From contig NZ_JABTCG010000005.1 of NCBI RefSeq assembly GCF_014610845.1, positions 1-64,000 of the forward strand: a stretch of 64,000 nucleotides of DNA. The letters run 5' to 3'. This DNA comes from Maribacter arenosus. Its GTDB lineage: Bacteria > Bacteroidota > Bacteroidia > Flavobacteriales > Flavobacteriaceae. The notes beneath the pieces were generated by a model that saw only the letters and a list, made by a program, of their open reading frames with translations, searched no databases and was not told the origin of the DNA. This document shows, piece after piece, positions 16,959-25,713 of this stretch (its first letter is position 1; every line of letters begins with the position of its first letter). A program made the position numbers and the translations under genes.

Positions 16959-17005
16959 CAAAGTTGGGACTTAATTTAATAGTATACTGCAACCTTTGTT
17001 ACATA
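16959..17005 (-). promoter_or_regulatory. Class I box and -7 element driving element C
   Basis: Box GCAAC-CTTT-GTTAC (16989-17002). The minus-strand -7-like CAACTTTG (16959-16966) differs from TAnnTTTG only at the first base and ends 36.5 bp from the box centre. The box with its flanks (16984-17005) is an exact 22-bp copy of 16805-16826, so this regulatory sequence was duplicated or converted. Confidence 0.65.
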
Positions 17006-17069
17006 TAAGACAAAAAGCAAAAAGGAATAAATTCTTATAGACAGATGTATTAAAACCACTTACAGGTAA

Positions 17070-18152
17070 TTAGTGGTCTCCGTATCCTACATCATCCATT
17101 TTTCCTTTGAACACACGATATTGGATAATCATATAAACAATGACCAAAAAAAGCGCAACTATAAACCAACTTAGACCAACAGAAAGACCATATTCGTCAG
17201 CAGCGACATTATAGAGGGTGAGTGATGGGTTCACAAAGTTGGTCGAGGGTAATACCTTGGGGAATATTGACGAAACGGTTGATGTTAATCCTCCAAATAA
17301 AAAAAGAGAGGAGAACACAAATCCTTTTCCGTCATTTTTAAACGATCTTATCTTAAACAAACCGAATAATCCCGTCAATGTAATGAGAGGAAACACCCAC
17401 AGCCAAGGGTAGTCGATAAAATTAGCGAAAGGGTTTGGCTCGATAAAATGCCAAACCAATAAAGATATAATCACCAAACCCAACAGAACAAAATTTAGGT
17501 TAAATACCGTTCTTTTCAGTTTTTCATTTAGGTCTGAATTGGTTTTGAAAATAATCCAGTTGGCACCGTGAATAGTTAATGCTACAACACCAACGATACC
17601 TAACAATAATGTAAACCAATCGATAATCCCTAATTCTTCTGCTTGTGGGCTAAATGTAGGATTCCAAAGCGGCAAGAAAAAATAATGTGCTTCTTGCGTT
17701 GATACACCATTCACCACATTACCAAGATTAACCCCTCTAACCACATTACCAAGAGCGACTCCGAAAAATAATGCCAAAAGTAAACTGGCGATGCCAAATG
17801 CCTTATCCCATATGATTTCCCACATTTTATTGTGGACCTGACCTCTTAATTCCAATCCTATTGCCCTAAAGATCAACAACCATAAAATCATGATCAATGG
17901 TAAATAAAACCCGCTAAAGGAGGATGCATATAAGGTTGGGAAAGCAAAAAACAACACACCACCCGCAGCAATAAGCCAAACTTCATTGGCATCCCAGAAT
18001 GGCCCAATTGCATTGGTAATGGCCTTCTTTTGCGCTTCGGTTTTTGCCATGAATAAATGTATGATTCCAGCGCCAAAATCGTATCCATCCAAAATCAAAT
18101 AAACAGCCAACATGGTCATTAAAACGATATACCAAAATAATTCCATAATCAA
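17070..18152 (-). CDS. cydB: Cytochrome bd ubiquinol oxidase subunit II
   Basis: 360 residues, nine predicted membrane helices. The family hallmark DGYDFGAGI is at about residues 22-30, and GPFWDANEVWLIAAGG at about 50-65. With CydA it forms the quinol-oxidising, oxygen-reducing bd oxidase, which has high oxygen affinity and is known in other bacteria to resist sulfide, cyanide and NO. Its start overlaps the cydA stop by 4 bp (ATGA), so the two are co-translated. No cydX-like small ORF was found downstream. Confidence 0.95.
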   Translation of the reverse strand: MIMELFWYIVLMTMLAVYLILDGYDFGAGIIHLFMAKTEAQKKAITNAIGPFWDANEVWLIAAGGVLFFAFPTLYASSFSGFYLPLIMILWLLIFRAIGLELRGQVHNKMWEIIWDKAFGIASLLLALFFGVALGNVVRGVNLGNVVNGVSTQEAHYFFLPLWNPTFSPQAEELGIIDWFTLLLGIVGVVALTIHGANWIIFKTNSDLNEKLKRTVFNLNFVLLGLVIISLLVWHFIEPNPFANFIDYPWLWVFPLITLTGLFGLFKIRSFKNDGKGFVFSSLFLFGGLTSTVSSIFPKVLPSTNFVNPSLTLYNVAADEYGLSVGLSWFIVALFLVIVYMIIQYRVFKGKMDDVGYGDH

Positions 18153-19480
18153 TGTTTTACGAATTGAGGTCCTTTGTTAATTATCTTACCCACTAGCATC
18201 AGAAATAAAAGTCCCAACAACAAATAGAGTCCAATAAATCCAAGTAAGGTAAACAGTGTATTCCCTGCCGAAACTGTAGGCGAGGCGCCATCTGCCGTTC
18301 TTAAAAGATTATAGACCAGCCATGGTTGCCTACCCAATTCAGAAGTGTACCAACCTGTAGTATTAGCTATATATGGAAAAGGCAACAAGAATAACAAAGA
18401 CCATAAAACCCATTTGGTTTTATAAAGCTTTTTTCGATAAAGTTGAATGTTGGCAATGAACATAAGGCCAATGAAAATAGTCCCTAAACCTACCATTATA
18501 TGATATGCGTAATACAATCCAGGTACATTGGTGGGATAATCTTTTTCATCAAATTCATTTAAGCCCTTTATCTCTGCATCAAATTTTTGATAAGTCAAGA
18601 AGCTAAGTATATTGGGAACCGCCACCTTATTGTCCAACTTCTTTTCTAACATATTGGGTTGACCGATTAAAACTATTTCCGAACCGCCTTCTTCAGTTTC
18701 AAAGATACCCTCCATGGCCGCGAAAGTCACGGGTTGATATTTCACTACATTTTTTGCTGTCCAGTCACCCGTGGGAAATGCGACCAAAACACTGGAAATC
18801 AAACCAAAAACAACCCCGGTTTTTACGAATAGTTTCCCAAATTCTGAATGCTTTTTATTTAAAAGATAAAATGCCCCAATCCCTGCTACTACAAATGATG
18901 CGGTAATAACCGATGCTAATTGATTGTGTAAATAAGATGGGACTAACCAAGGGTTTGAAAATAAGGCGCTAAAATTATTTAGCACGAATTTACCGTTCTC
19001 AAGAATTTCATACCCTACGGGGTGTTGCATCCAGGAATGGGTTGCAATAATCAAAAAGCCACTGGCCCAAGATCCTAAAAAAACCAAAAATCCTGTAACA
19101 AAATGAAGTTTATGGCCCAATAACTTTTCACCAAATAAAAACAATCCTAGAAACGAAGACTCCAAAAAGAAGGAGAACATGCCTTCCATGGCAAGAGTTT
19201 GACCTATGATGCCTCCGGTCAATTCTGAAAATTTTGCCCAATTGGTACCGAATTGAAATTCCATGGGAATTCCTGTAACTACGCCCATCGCAAAATTCAA
19301 GGCAAATATCTTCATCCAAAACTTTGCGGCATCATTGTATTTTTCAACTTTTGTTACTAGGTATTTTCCTTTGAAATAGACTATTATCAATGATAATCCC
19401 ATAGTCAATTGCGGGAAAAGATAATGGAAAGTGATAGTAAATGCGAATTGCATTCTATCATAAAAAAGCATGTCTTCCAT
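18149..19480 (-). CDS. cydA: Cytochrome bd ubiquinol oxidase subunit I
   Basis: 443 residues from the Met at 19480 (MEDMLFYDRMQFAFTITFH). An upstream in-frame start at 19573 would run into the promoter box and is rejected. Haem b595 ligand region RMQFAFTITFHYLFP (about 9-23), haem b558 His and Met in later helices, and the quinol-site motif GWYTSELGRQPWLVYNLLRT (about 385-404). The Q loop is short, as in the CIO-like subgroup. The operon is cydAB with a class I box upstream. Its place among sulfide-oxidising genes suits an oxidase that keeps working in the presence of H2S. Confidence 0.95.
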   Translation of the reverse strand: MEDMLFYDRMQFAFTITFHYLFPQLTMGLSLIIVYFKGKYLVTKVEKYNDAAKFWMKIFALNFAMGVVTGIPMEFQFGTNWAKFSELTGGIIGQTLAMEGMFSFFLESSFLGLFLFGEKLLGHKLHFVTGFLVFLGSWASGFLIIATHSWMQHPVGYEILENGKFVLNNFSALFSNPWLVPSYLHNQLASVITASFVVAGIGAFYLLNKKHSEFGKLFVKTGVVFGLISSVLVAFPTGDWTAKNVVKYQPVTFAAMEGIFETEEGGSEIVLIGQPNMLEKKLDNKVAVPNILSFLTYQKFDAEIKGLNEFDEKDYPTNVPGLYYAYHIMVGLGTIFIGLMFIANIQLYRKKLYKTKWVLWSLLFLLPFPYIANTTGWYTSELGRQPWLVYNLLRTADGASPTVSAGNTLFTLLGFIGLYLLLGLLFLMLVGKIINKGPQFVKH

Positions 19481-19539
19481 ACTAAGATTCTTAATACTAA
19501 AAAATACTATTGAGATACAACACTTGTGCTTAGAATCAC

Positions 19540-19583
19540 CAAAAGTCCAATAGTAATCATAGAAAAACTGCAACCTATGTTAC
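19540..19583 (-). promoter_or_regulatory. Class I box and -7 element upstream of cydAB
   Basis: Box GCAAC-CTAT-GTTAC (19570-19583). The minus-strand GACTTTTG (19540-19547) ends 36.5 bp from the centre and differs from TAnnTTTG at the first base. The remaining 416-bp divergent gap to the + strand gene at 19897 shows no ORF or hairpin of note. Confidence 0.6.
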
Positions 19584-19848
19584 ACTATCTATAAAATTAA
19601 AATAAAGTAAACAATTAATGCGTTGTGGATGGCTAAATTTGATTGGACAAAAAACCTGATCAATAATCTTAATCATATCGTTTCTTAAATAAAAATATTA
19701 CGTGATTGAAACCCTATTTACCTACCATCTGTCCAGAAAATCAAGTTATCTTGTAAACTCCCTTTTCGCTTTGCCTTAGTTATGGCTAATATGATTTAAA
19801 TTGTTCCCAACCCTAAAAATTCATATTGTAGAAGGAATTGATCAATAT

Positions 19849-19892
19849 GTGACTTTTATCACTTTTCATTAAAAAAAAAGCCTCTACATTTA
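19849..19892 (+). promoter_or_regulatory. Class II-like box and -7 element for the small Cys protein gene
   Basis: GTGAC-TTTT-ATCAC at 19849-19862 (also close to the classical CRP consensus). TACATTTA at 19885-19892 ends 36.5 bp from the centre. The inferred transcription start then falls at about 19897, the ATG itself. So the mRNA would be leaderless, or translation starts at the next Met (19924). Confidence 0.5.
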
Positions 19893-19896
19893 ACCC

Positions 19897-20274
19897 ATGA
19901 AAAAAAGCAGGTTCTTCTTTTCTATGTTTTTTTTGGTCATTACTTTGACCAGTAGCCTGAAGATTGCCGGGACCTTTGGGTATTATGCGCTGTTCACCGA
20001 TGATTTCGTTGAACGTTTTTGCGAAAATAAGGAGCGACCCGAATTAAATTGTGATGGGAAATGTTACTTAGCCAAAATGCTCTTGCAAGAATCCAAGGAC
20101 GATACACCACCCATTAATATTGATCTTTTAAAGAATGAAACCATTCTTTTTTTGGAAAAAAGCATAACGTTTGACTTTATTGGCGACCGGGAATCCGATT
20201 TGGCCAATTTTGGGTACACGAATCTCTATCACTTCCGTTTTTTACAGGAAGAAATTCAACCTCCGCGGGCATAG
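19897..20274 (+). CDS. Small secreted or membrane-anchored Cys-rich protein, unknown function
   Basis: 125 residues. N-terminal hydrophobic segment (about 6-30), then a CENKERPELNCDGKCYLAK cluster at about 48-66 with three Cys, then acidic and aromatic regions. I do not recognise a named family. The GKCYLAK motif with a leader and a TonB receptor 81 bp downstream suggests a periplasmic metal-binding accessory, plausibly for copper, given the receptor's CxxxMDP motif. The Met at 19924 is an alternative start that would still leave a membrane segment. Confidence 0.65.
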   Translation: MKKSRFFFSMFFLVITLTSSLKIAGTFGYYALFTDDFVERFCENKERPELNCDGKCYLAKMLLQESKDDTPPINIDLLKNETILFLEKSITFDFIGDRESDLANFGYTNLYHFRFLQEEIQPPRA

Positions 20275-20355
20275 CATACCTTCCGTAACTTTTATTCGCT
20301 GAATGATCTAATACTACCACTCAGCTTCTTACAACTTTAATTAAAAGAATCAACA

Positions 20356-22653
20356 ATGAATGTAAACTATTTATTGGTGACGGCATGTATGCTTGCCGGT
20401 CACCTAATCAGTGCTCAAAACTTCAAAGGGCAAGTTTTGTACGAAGAAAACAACAACCCGGTACAGGAAGCCCATATATTCATAAACAATAAGGTCATAA
20501 CCCACTCTGATGATAATGGATACTTCGAATTATCGATTCCTGTAAAAGGGGTCAACCTCACCATATCCCATTTAGGGTATATGTCGATTGAAGAATTCAT
20601 TACCCCACAGGATGACACTGCTGTTTTTGTCTTGGAAGAAGCTCCTATAAATATTCCAGGAGTAATGGTCACGGGTAATTCTAAAACGGACCCTGTTTTT
20701 ACCATTGAAACCAACGATTATGTAAAAAAAATAGTGCAGCCTAGGAATGTAGCGGATTTATTCAATGATGTAAATGGGTTCTCTCTTATAAAAAGGGGAA
20801 ACTATGCGATTGACCCTAGCTTTAGGGCTTCGCAATACGAGCAGTTGAATGTTCAGTTTGATGGTGGTACCAAAGCCATGCACGCCTGCCCTAATAGAAT
20901 GGACCCGATTACCACCCATGTGATACCCGAGGAAATTGAAAAAATAGAAATTATCAAAGGGCCATACACAGTGCGTTACGGGGCTACTTTTGGTGGCATC
21001 GTGAACCTGGTGACCCAAGTTCCGGATGCAAGTGAATATGGGTTGCATGGAAGTGTGCATGCAGGTTACGAAAGCAACGGTGGATCTTTGGTATCCATGG
21101 CCCGATTACAGCAGGCCTCAGAGAAATACGATATTACCGGGAATGTTGGTTTTCGTGATTTTGGCGATTACGAAGATGGTGACGGCACCGAAATACCCTC
21201 CTCTTTCAGAAGTTTGGACTATGGAGTTAAAGTAGGTCTTAATTTCACTTCAAACCAGCGCTTACAAGCCCATTGGAGACAATCGTTCGGAAGGGACGTA
21301 CTGCACGCTGGATTACCTATGGATACCGATTTGGACGATAGTAGTATTCTTTCTTTGGATTATAAACTAACAGGTTTAAGTGGTAGCCTAAAGAATGTCG
21401 ATGCAAAACTCTATTATAGTTACGTTGATCATATAATGAGCAATAGTAACCGGCCAAGTTTTATGATGACCGACGCCATTTCTGCCATCAATGCTACAAC
21501 AGCAGGAGGGAAAATTGAATTGAAACTGAAACCCGGCGAAAAATTCACCCTCTTCACAGGACTTGATGCGATGCTTATTGCCCGGGACGGGGAACGTACC
21601 CGACTTGTTAAACGCAATATGGCGGGGCCTTTGCCTACTCCCATGGAGTTTATTGACAAGGTGTGGCAGGACTCCTATATCAACGATATCGGCGTTTTTG
21701 CCGAAGGCAAGTATACGTTGTCAGAAAATACCATACTTACCACAGGGTTGCGATATGACCTGGTTACTTCGGAAATTAAAGACCCCGAGGCCGATTTTGC
21801 CACCTTATATCCTGATTTGGATAAAAGAAATGAACATAATCTAAGTGGTACGGTTTCCCTAAAATATATTCCCTCAAATAGGTTTATGATGGAAATCGCT
21901 TATGGAAGAGGTGTCCGTTCTGCCAATATGATCGAACGCGTGATCAATCATTTCACCGTAGGCCAAGATGCGTATGAATATATCGGCAATCCCAATTTGG
22001 ATGCCGAAATCAATAATCAATTCGAAATTGGTTTCTCTGGTAAACTTCCTTTTTCTGACAATTCCACAGATCGTTTTAACTACAGCAGTTCATTCTACTA
22101 TTCGTTTTATGAAAATTATATTGTTGCGGTGATCGACGAATCCCTTACCCGAAAATTCATGCCAACAAATCTTCCGGTAAATCCAAAAGTGTTCAGGAAT
22201 TTGGACAAGGCTTATAAAACCGGATTCGAAGTTTCCGCCGGAATGGATTTTTTGAACCACTTCAATTTTACCACGGAACTGGCGTATGTATATGCCAAGA
22301 ACAAGGATCTGTATGAATCCTTGCCCCTTGTGCCACCTTTGACCACCAGTTTAAAACTAGGCTTTGAAAAGGAACGGTTTTGGGTAAATGCGATCTATAG
22401 GATTACTGGTGAACAGAACAATATCTCAACTTCCTTTGGGGAAACATCGACTCCAGGTTATGAAGTGATGGACCTTCGTTTGGGCGTCGTTCCCTTTAAA
22501 AACTTGACTTTAGGTGTAGCGGCCTTGAATGTTTTTGATGAAACCTATTATAACCACTTGAATTTCTCATTCAACAACCAAGCTGATTTTGGTAGAGTGC
22601 CAATTAATGATCCGGGAAGGAACTTATCGGCCTTTGTGCAGTACAAATTTTAA
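20356..22653 (+). CDS. TonB-dependent outer-membrane receptor, OprC/NosA-like (copper?)
   Basis: 765 residues. Signal peptide (about 1-20), then an N-terminal carboxypeptidase-regulatory-like domain (about 22-100, ISHLGYMSIEE), plug domain (about 110-225) and 22-strand barrel ending in GRNLSAFVQYKF. The plug has ACPNRMDPITT at about residues 176-186. This resembles the CxxxM Cu-binding motif and the RMDPPT stretch of copper receptors OprC and NosA. Plug signature IKGPYTVRYGATFGGIVNLV. It probably imports copper or a copper chelate, which would be needed by copper enzymes outside the window. Function beyond TonB-dependent transport is inferred from that one motif. A strong terminator follows. 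Confidence 0.8.
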   Translation: MNVNYLLVTACMLAGHLISAQNFKGQVLYEENNNPVQEAHIFINNKVITHSDDNGYFELSIPVKGVNLTISHLGYMSIEEFITPQDDTAVFVLEEAPINIPGVMVTGNSKTDPVFTIETNDYVKKIVQPRNVADLFNDVNGFSLIKRGNYAIDPSFRASQYEQLNVQFDGGTKAMHACPNRMDPITTHVIPEEIEKIEIIKGPYTVRYGATFGGIVNLVTQVPDASEYGLHGSVHAGYESNGGSLVSMARLQQASEKYDITGNVGFRDFGDYEDGDGTEIPSSFRSLDYGVKVGLNFTSNQRLQAHWRQSFGRDVLHAGLPMDTDLDDSSILSLDYKLTGLSGSLKNVDAKLYYSYVDHIMSNSNRPSFMMTDAISAINATTAGGKIELKLKPGEKFTLFTGLDAMLIARDGERTRLVKRNMAGPLPTPMEFIDKVWQDSYINDIGVFAEGKYTLSENTILTTGLRYDLVTSEIKDPEADFATLYPDLDKRNEHNLSGTVSLKYIPSNRFMMEIAYGRGVRSANMIERVINHFTVGQDAYEYIGNPNLDAEINNQFEIGFSGKLPFSDNSTDRFNYSSSFYYSFYENYIVAVIDESLTRKFMPTNLPVNPKVFRNLDKAYKTGFEVSAGMDFLNHFNFTTELAYVYAKNKDLYESLPLVPPLTTSLKLGFEKERFWVNAIYRITGEQNNISTSFGETSTPGYEVMDLRLGVVPFKNLTLGVAALNVFDETYYNHLNFSFNNQADFGRVPINDPGRNLSAFVQYKF

Positions 22654-22660
22654 TATACAT

Positions 22661-22687
22661 AAAACGGGGGCGATTGCCCCCGTTTTT
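22661..22687. terminator. Strong bidirectional terminator
   Basis: AAAACGGGGGC-gatt-GCCCCCGTTTTTT between the TonB receptor (+) and the FadL gene (-). GC-rich stem with A- and T-runs on either side, so it can stop both convergent transcripts. Confidence 0.9.
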
Positions 22688-22717
22688 TAGTTCTTCCCAA
22701 TTAGTTTTGGCTTTATA

Positions 22718-24061
22718 TTACTTAGTAAAAGTATAACCTATGCCAAGCTGTACCATTGATGTTGTCATGTCATAAGATACAGAGGATCCGGGTATTGCTC
22801 CAAGAGGATTGCTCGGTGAAGCCATCATCGGATTAAGTATATTTCCCTCTGTAGCGCCATTACTATCTCCATAGTGATAAACTGCATCAAGTTTCCAATT
22901 GTCGTTTATTACATAACTTAATCCAAATTGATATGCATTTTTGATTATTGCCGTTGCCGGAATATTAAAAAATGCTATTTCTTCCGGAATAGGGTTTGAA
23001 CTATAGGTATAACCAAAACGCAATGGCAGTTTGTTTATACCCTTGTATTGGAGTCCTGCTGATAAGATTGATATATTTTTCCAACCAAATCCAGCTACAG
23101 AAGCTGTTTGAGTCCATCCAGTCTCAGAAAAACCTTCTGTATTTTCATAATCTACTCTTCTAAAGTCCAAGGCTAAATCAACATCCCCTGTCGAATATCC
23201 AAAACCAAGTGAGAAAATAGCTGGATAATCCATTTGAAAATTGTTTTTCTCAGTACTATTATCCAAGTAGGTGTTTTCAAATTCAAATTCCCCAAATTTT
23301 TGAGCTGTTTTATATGACGCTCCAAGCTTTAAACCGAGTCCAGAATCATAGAATAATCCAAATTGAGCTCCAAAACCAATTGCTGAAGCTTTATCTGTAG
23401 TTGGATATCCTGCCATAGTTGGACTTGCGGTTGGATTAGGTGCTAATTCCAATGCAGCATAATCTATATTCGGCTGAATTCCAATTGAAAATTTATCCGA
23501 TAATTCATAGGCATAGGATAACCCTACTTGTAATAACAAATAATCAGATTCAATATGACCAAATCCCATGGCCGCTTGTGGATAGTTAATAGGATTTGAA
23601 TCTTCCATCGGATTGAAACTTCCACTTAACGGGTTGTTCGCTTCTTCAGGAAATGTAACACCAAAGCCACTGATACCAAATGCAGAAGCGCCAAAGGTAT
23701 GCTTACTTCCTTCTTTTCCCCAAACCATGGCCAAGGCTGGCATAGGGGATAGAGGCCTATCATCTGCTGTTGTCCCACTAACTCCAGGAGCTCCAGGTCC
23801 AAGCATACCGGCTGGTAATGAAGAAGACAATTCGGGTGAAGAAAAGAAAAGACCAATATCGAACTTGAGGATCTTGTCATCAAAAGTCGATATGGCCGCT
23901 GGGTTCCATTGTAGGGCACCTGATATGTCTAAAGGTTGGGCTGTAGCCGCACCTCCCATTGACATGTTAACAGCCCCCACACCCTGCATTATATGTCCCG
24001 ATTGGGCCAAAGCAGCAGTCGCAAAAATTAGAAACGATAAATTTAGAATTGTTTTTCTCAT
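22718..24061 (-). CDS. OmpP1/FadL/TodX-family outer-membrane transporter
   Basis: 447 residues. Signal peptide ends ALAQ (about residue 19). The N-terminal hatch motif GHIMQGVGAVNMSMGGAATA (about 22-41) and NPAAIS are typical of FadL, and the C-terminus SMVQLGIGYTFTK is a barrel terminal strand. The family moves hydrophobic molecules across the outer membrane. The promoter has a class II box with a perfect -7 element, which puts the gene under the same control class as the hydrogenases. The cargo could be a hydrophobic sulfur or carbon compound, but this is speculation. Confidence 0.9.
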   Translation of the reverse strand: MRKTILNLSFLIFATAALAQSGHIMQGVGAVNMSMGGAATAQPLDISGALQWNPAAISTFDDKILKFDIGLFFSSPELSSSLPAGMLGPGAPGVSGTTADDRPLSPMPALAMVWGKEGSKHTFGASAFGISGFGVTFPEEANNPLSGSFNPMEDSNPINYPQAAMGFGHIESDYLLLQVGLSYAYELSDKFSIGIQPNIDYAALELAPNPTASPTMAGYPTTDKASAIGFGAQFGLFYDSGLGLKLGASYKTAQKFGEFEFENTYLDNSTEKNNFQMDYPAIFSLGFGYSTGDVDLALDFRRVDYENTEGFSETGWTQTASVAGFGWKNISILSAGLQYKGINKLPLRFGYTYSSNPIPEEIAFFNIPATAIIKNAYQFGLSYVINDNWKLDAVYHYGDSNGATEGNILNPMMASPSNPLGAIPGSSVSYDMTTSMVQLGIGYTFTK

Positions 24062-24155
24062 GATTAATTGGTTTTTTGTAATTTCAAAAGCCCTTACTAA
24101 TTTCGATAGTTTGTATAAGCTTTTTACGTTATCTATTGAATACTTAAAAACACCT

Positions 24156-24199
24156 CAAAATTATTGTCGAAAATTTTGAAGTTTCATGACATTTATCAT
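24156..24199 (-). promoter_or_regulatory. Class II box and perfect -7 element for the FadL gene
   Basis: ATGAC-ATTT-ATCAT at 24186-24199. The minus-strand TAATTTTG at 24156-24163 matches TAnnTTTG exactly and ends 36.5 bp from the box centre. It leaves a 5' untranslated region of about 90 nt. Confidence 0.75.
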
Positions 24200-24311
24200 A
24201 GTTGGGAATTTGAAACCCCCATATCTCCCCTTAGGCCGTCATTTATTGATGTTATCCCATATAACAAAATCATAAATAATTGTTTTTCAAGTATATAAGC
24301 CAAACTTCTTT

Positions 24312-24386
24312 GTAACATTTGTTACAAAAAAGAAATGGTCATATGACAAATGTCATGAAATTCAGCTTCTTTGGAGGGTAATTTTA
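24312..24386 (+). promoter_or_regulatory. SQR operon promoter with class I and class II boxes
   Basis: Perfect class I box GTAAC-ATTT-GTTAC (24312-24325) lies 31 bp (centre to centre) upstream of a perfect class II box ATGAC-AAAT-GTCAT (24343-24356). TAATTTTA at 24379-24386 ends 36.5 bp from the class II box centre. The class I box has no -7 element of its own and would act from further upstream. Together with the FadL promoter this accounts for the 369-bp divergent gap. Confidence 0.7.
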
Positions 24387-24430
24387 TACCCGAAAACAGA
24401 TTTAGTTTTTACAATACAAAATACAGTTAA

Positions 24431-25681
24431 ATGAAAAATCTAGTTATTTTAGGCGCAGGAACATCAGGAACGATGATGGCCAATCACTTAAGGCCAAAAC
24501 TTTACCATAACGAATGGAATATAACCATAGTTGATCAATATAAAACACATTATTATCAACCAGGGTTTCTGTTTCTTCCTTTTGACACCTACACAGAAGA
24601 TCAAGTTAAAAAAGTTGGAAAGAAACTGATCCATAAGAAAGTCGACTATATTCAGAAAAAAATCGAGAAAATTATTCCTGAAGAAAATAAAGTTGAATTG
24701 GAAGATGAAACTTTAGATTACGATGTATTGATCATTGCAACAGGTTCTAAAATTGCTCCTGAAGAAACCGAAGGCTTGGTTGGCCCACTTTGGAAAAAGG
24801 ATATTTTCGATTTTTACACCTATGAAGGCGCTTTAGCTTTACGGGATAAATTAAGAGAATGGGAAGGCGGAAAACTTGTAGTCCATATTACTGAAATGCC
24901 CATTAAATGTCCAGTCGCTCCTTTGGAGTTCGCCTTTTTGGCCGATTCCTTCTTTCGTAAAAAAGGGATGCGGGATAAAGTTGATATTACCTATGTTACC
25001 CCGCTAACAGGGGCTTTTACAAAACCAACCTGTTCAACCGCTTTGGCCTATCTTTTAAAGGATAAAAATATTCATATGGAATCTGATTTTTCCATAATGG
25101 AGGTAGATAATGAAACAAAGGAAATTGTTGATTATGAAGATCGTAGAATCCCTTTTGATCTGTTGGTAACCATACCCACCAATATGGGAGATGAAGTTAT
25201 AGAAAGATCAGGCTTAGGAGATGATCTGAATTTCATACCTACCGATCATAATACCTTGCAATCATTAGCACATGAAAATATTTTTGTGATTGGTGATGCT
25301 ACAAATGTACCAGCTTCCAAAGCAGGTTCAGTGGCACATTTCCAAGCAGAAACGTTAACCGATAATATTCTTTTGTATATCGATGGATATCCATTAAAAA
25401 AAGAATTTGACGGACACGCCAATTGTTTTATCGAAACTGGAAATAACAAAGCCTTATTAATTGATTTTAATTATGTTACAGAACCAGTACACGGAAAATT
25501 TCCATTTGCAAAAATCGGTCCTTTAAATTTATTAAAAGAAAGTGTATTTAATCATTGGGGGAAATTGGCCTTTAGATGGATCTATTGGAATATGCTTTTA
25601 AAAGGAATCCCAATACCCTTCGTTTCTCGAAATATGAGTTTTAAAGGCAAGGTTTTTGATATAAAACCAGAAATAAAATAA
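24431..25681 (+). CDS. sqr: Sulfide:quinone oxidoreductase (paralogue 2)
   Basis: 416 residues. FAD motif VILGAGTSGTMMANHL (about 5-20), the SQR-typical HYYQPGFLF (about 40-48), nucleotide motif LIIATGSKIAP, the redox-Cys motif IKCPVAPLEF with Cys160, TKPTC near 196, GDATNVPASKAGS near 290, and a further Cys in GHANCFIE near 330. A short amphipathic C-terminus (about 370-416) would hold it on the membrane. It oxidises sulfide to sulfane sulfur and passes electrons to quinone. It is first in an operon with TusE/DsrC-like and DsrE2 genes, so the sulfur is probably handed to these carriers. Two boxes precede it. Confidence 0.88.
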   Translation: MKNLVILGAGTSGTMMANHLRPKLYHNEWNITIVDQYKTHYYQPGFLFLPFDTYTEDQVKKVGKKLIHKKVDYIQKKIEKIIPEENKVELEDETLDYDVLIIATGSKIAPEETEGLVGPLWKKDIFDFYTYEGALALRDKLREWEGGKLVVHITEMPIKCPVAPLEFAFLADSFFRKKGMRDKVDITYVTPLTGAFTKPTCSTALAYLLKDKNIHMESDFSIMEVDNETKEIVDYEDRRIPFDLLVTIPTNMGDEVIERSGLGDDLNFIPTDHNTLQSLAHENIFVIGDATNVPASKAGSVAHFQAETLTDNILLYIDGYPLKKEFDGHANCFIETGNNKALLIDFNYVTEPVHGKFPFAKIGPLNLLKESVFNHWGKLAFRWIYWNMLLKGIPIPFVSRNMSFKGKVFDIKPEIK

Positions 25682-25713
25682 TTATTAACTTACAATAAAA
25701 ACAACTAAATATT

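Noticed and set aside
23613-24179. 188-codon open frame opposite the FadL gene
   Set aside because: It is a low-information antisense frame with no domain; the FadL frame has signal peptide, hatch motif and barrel end.
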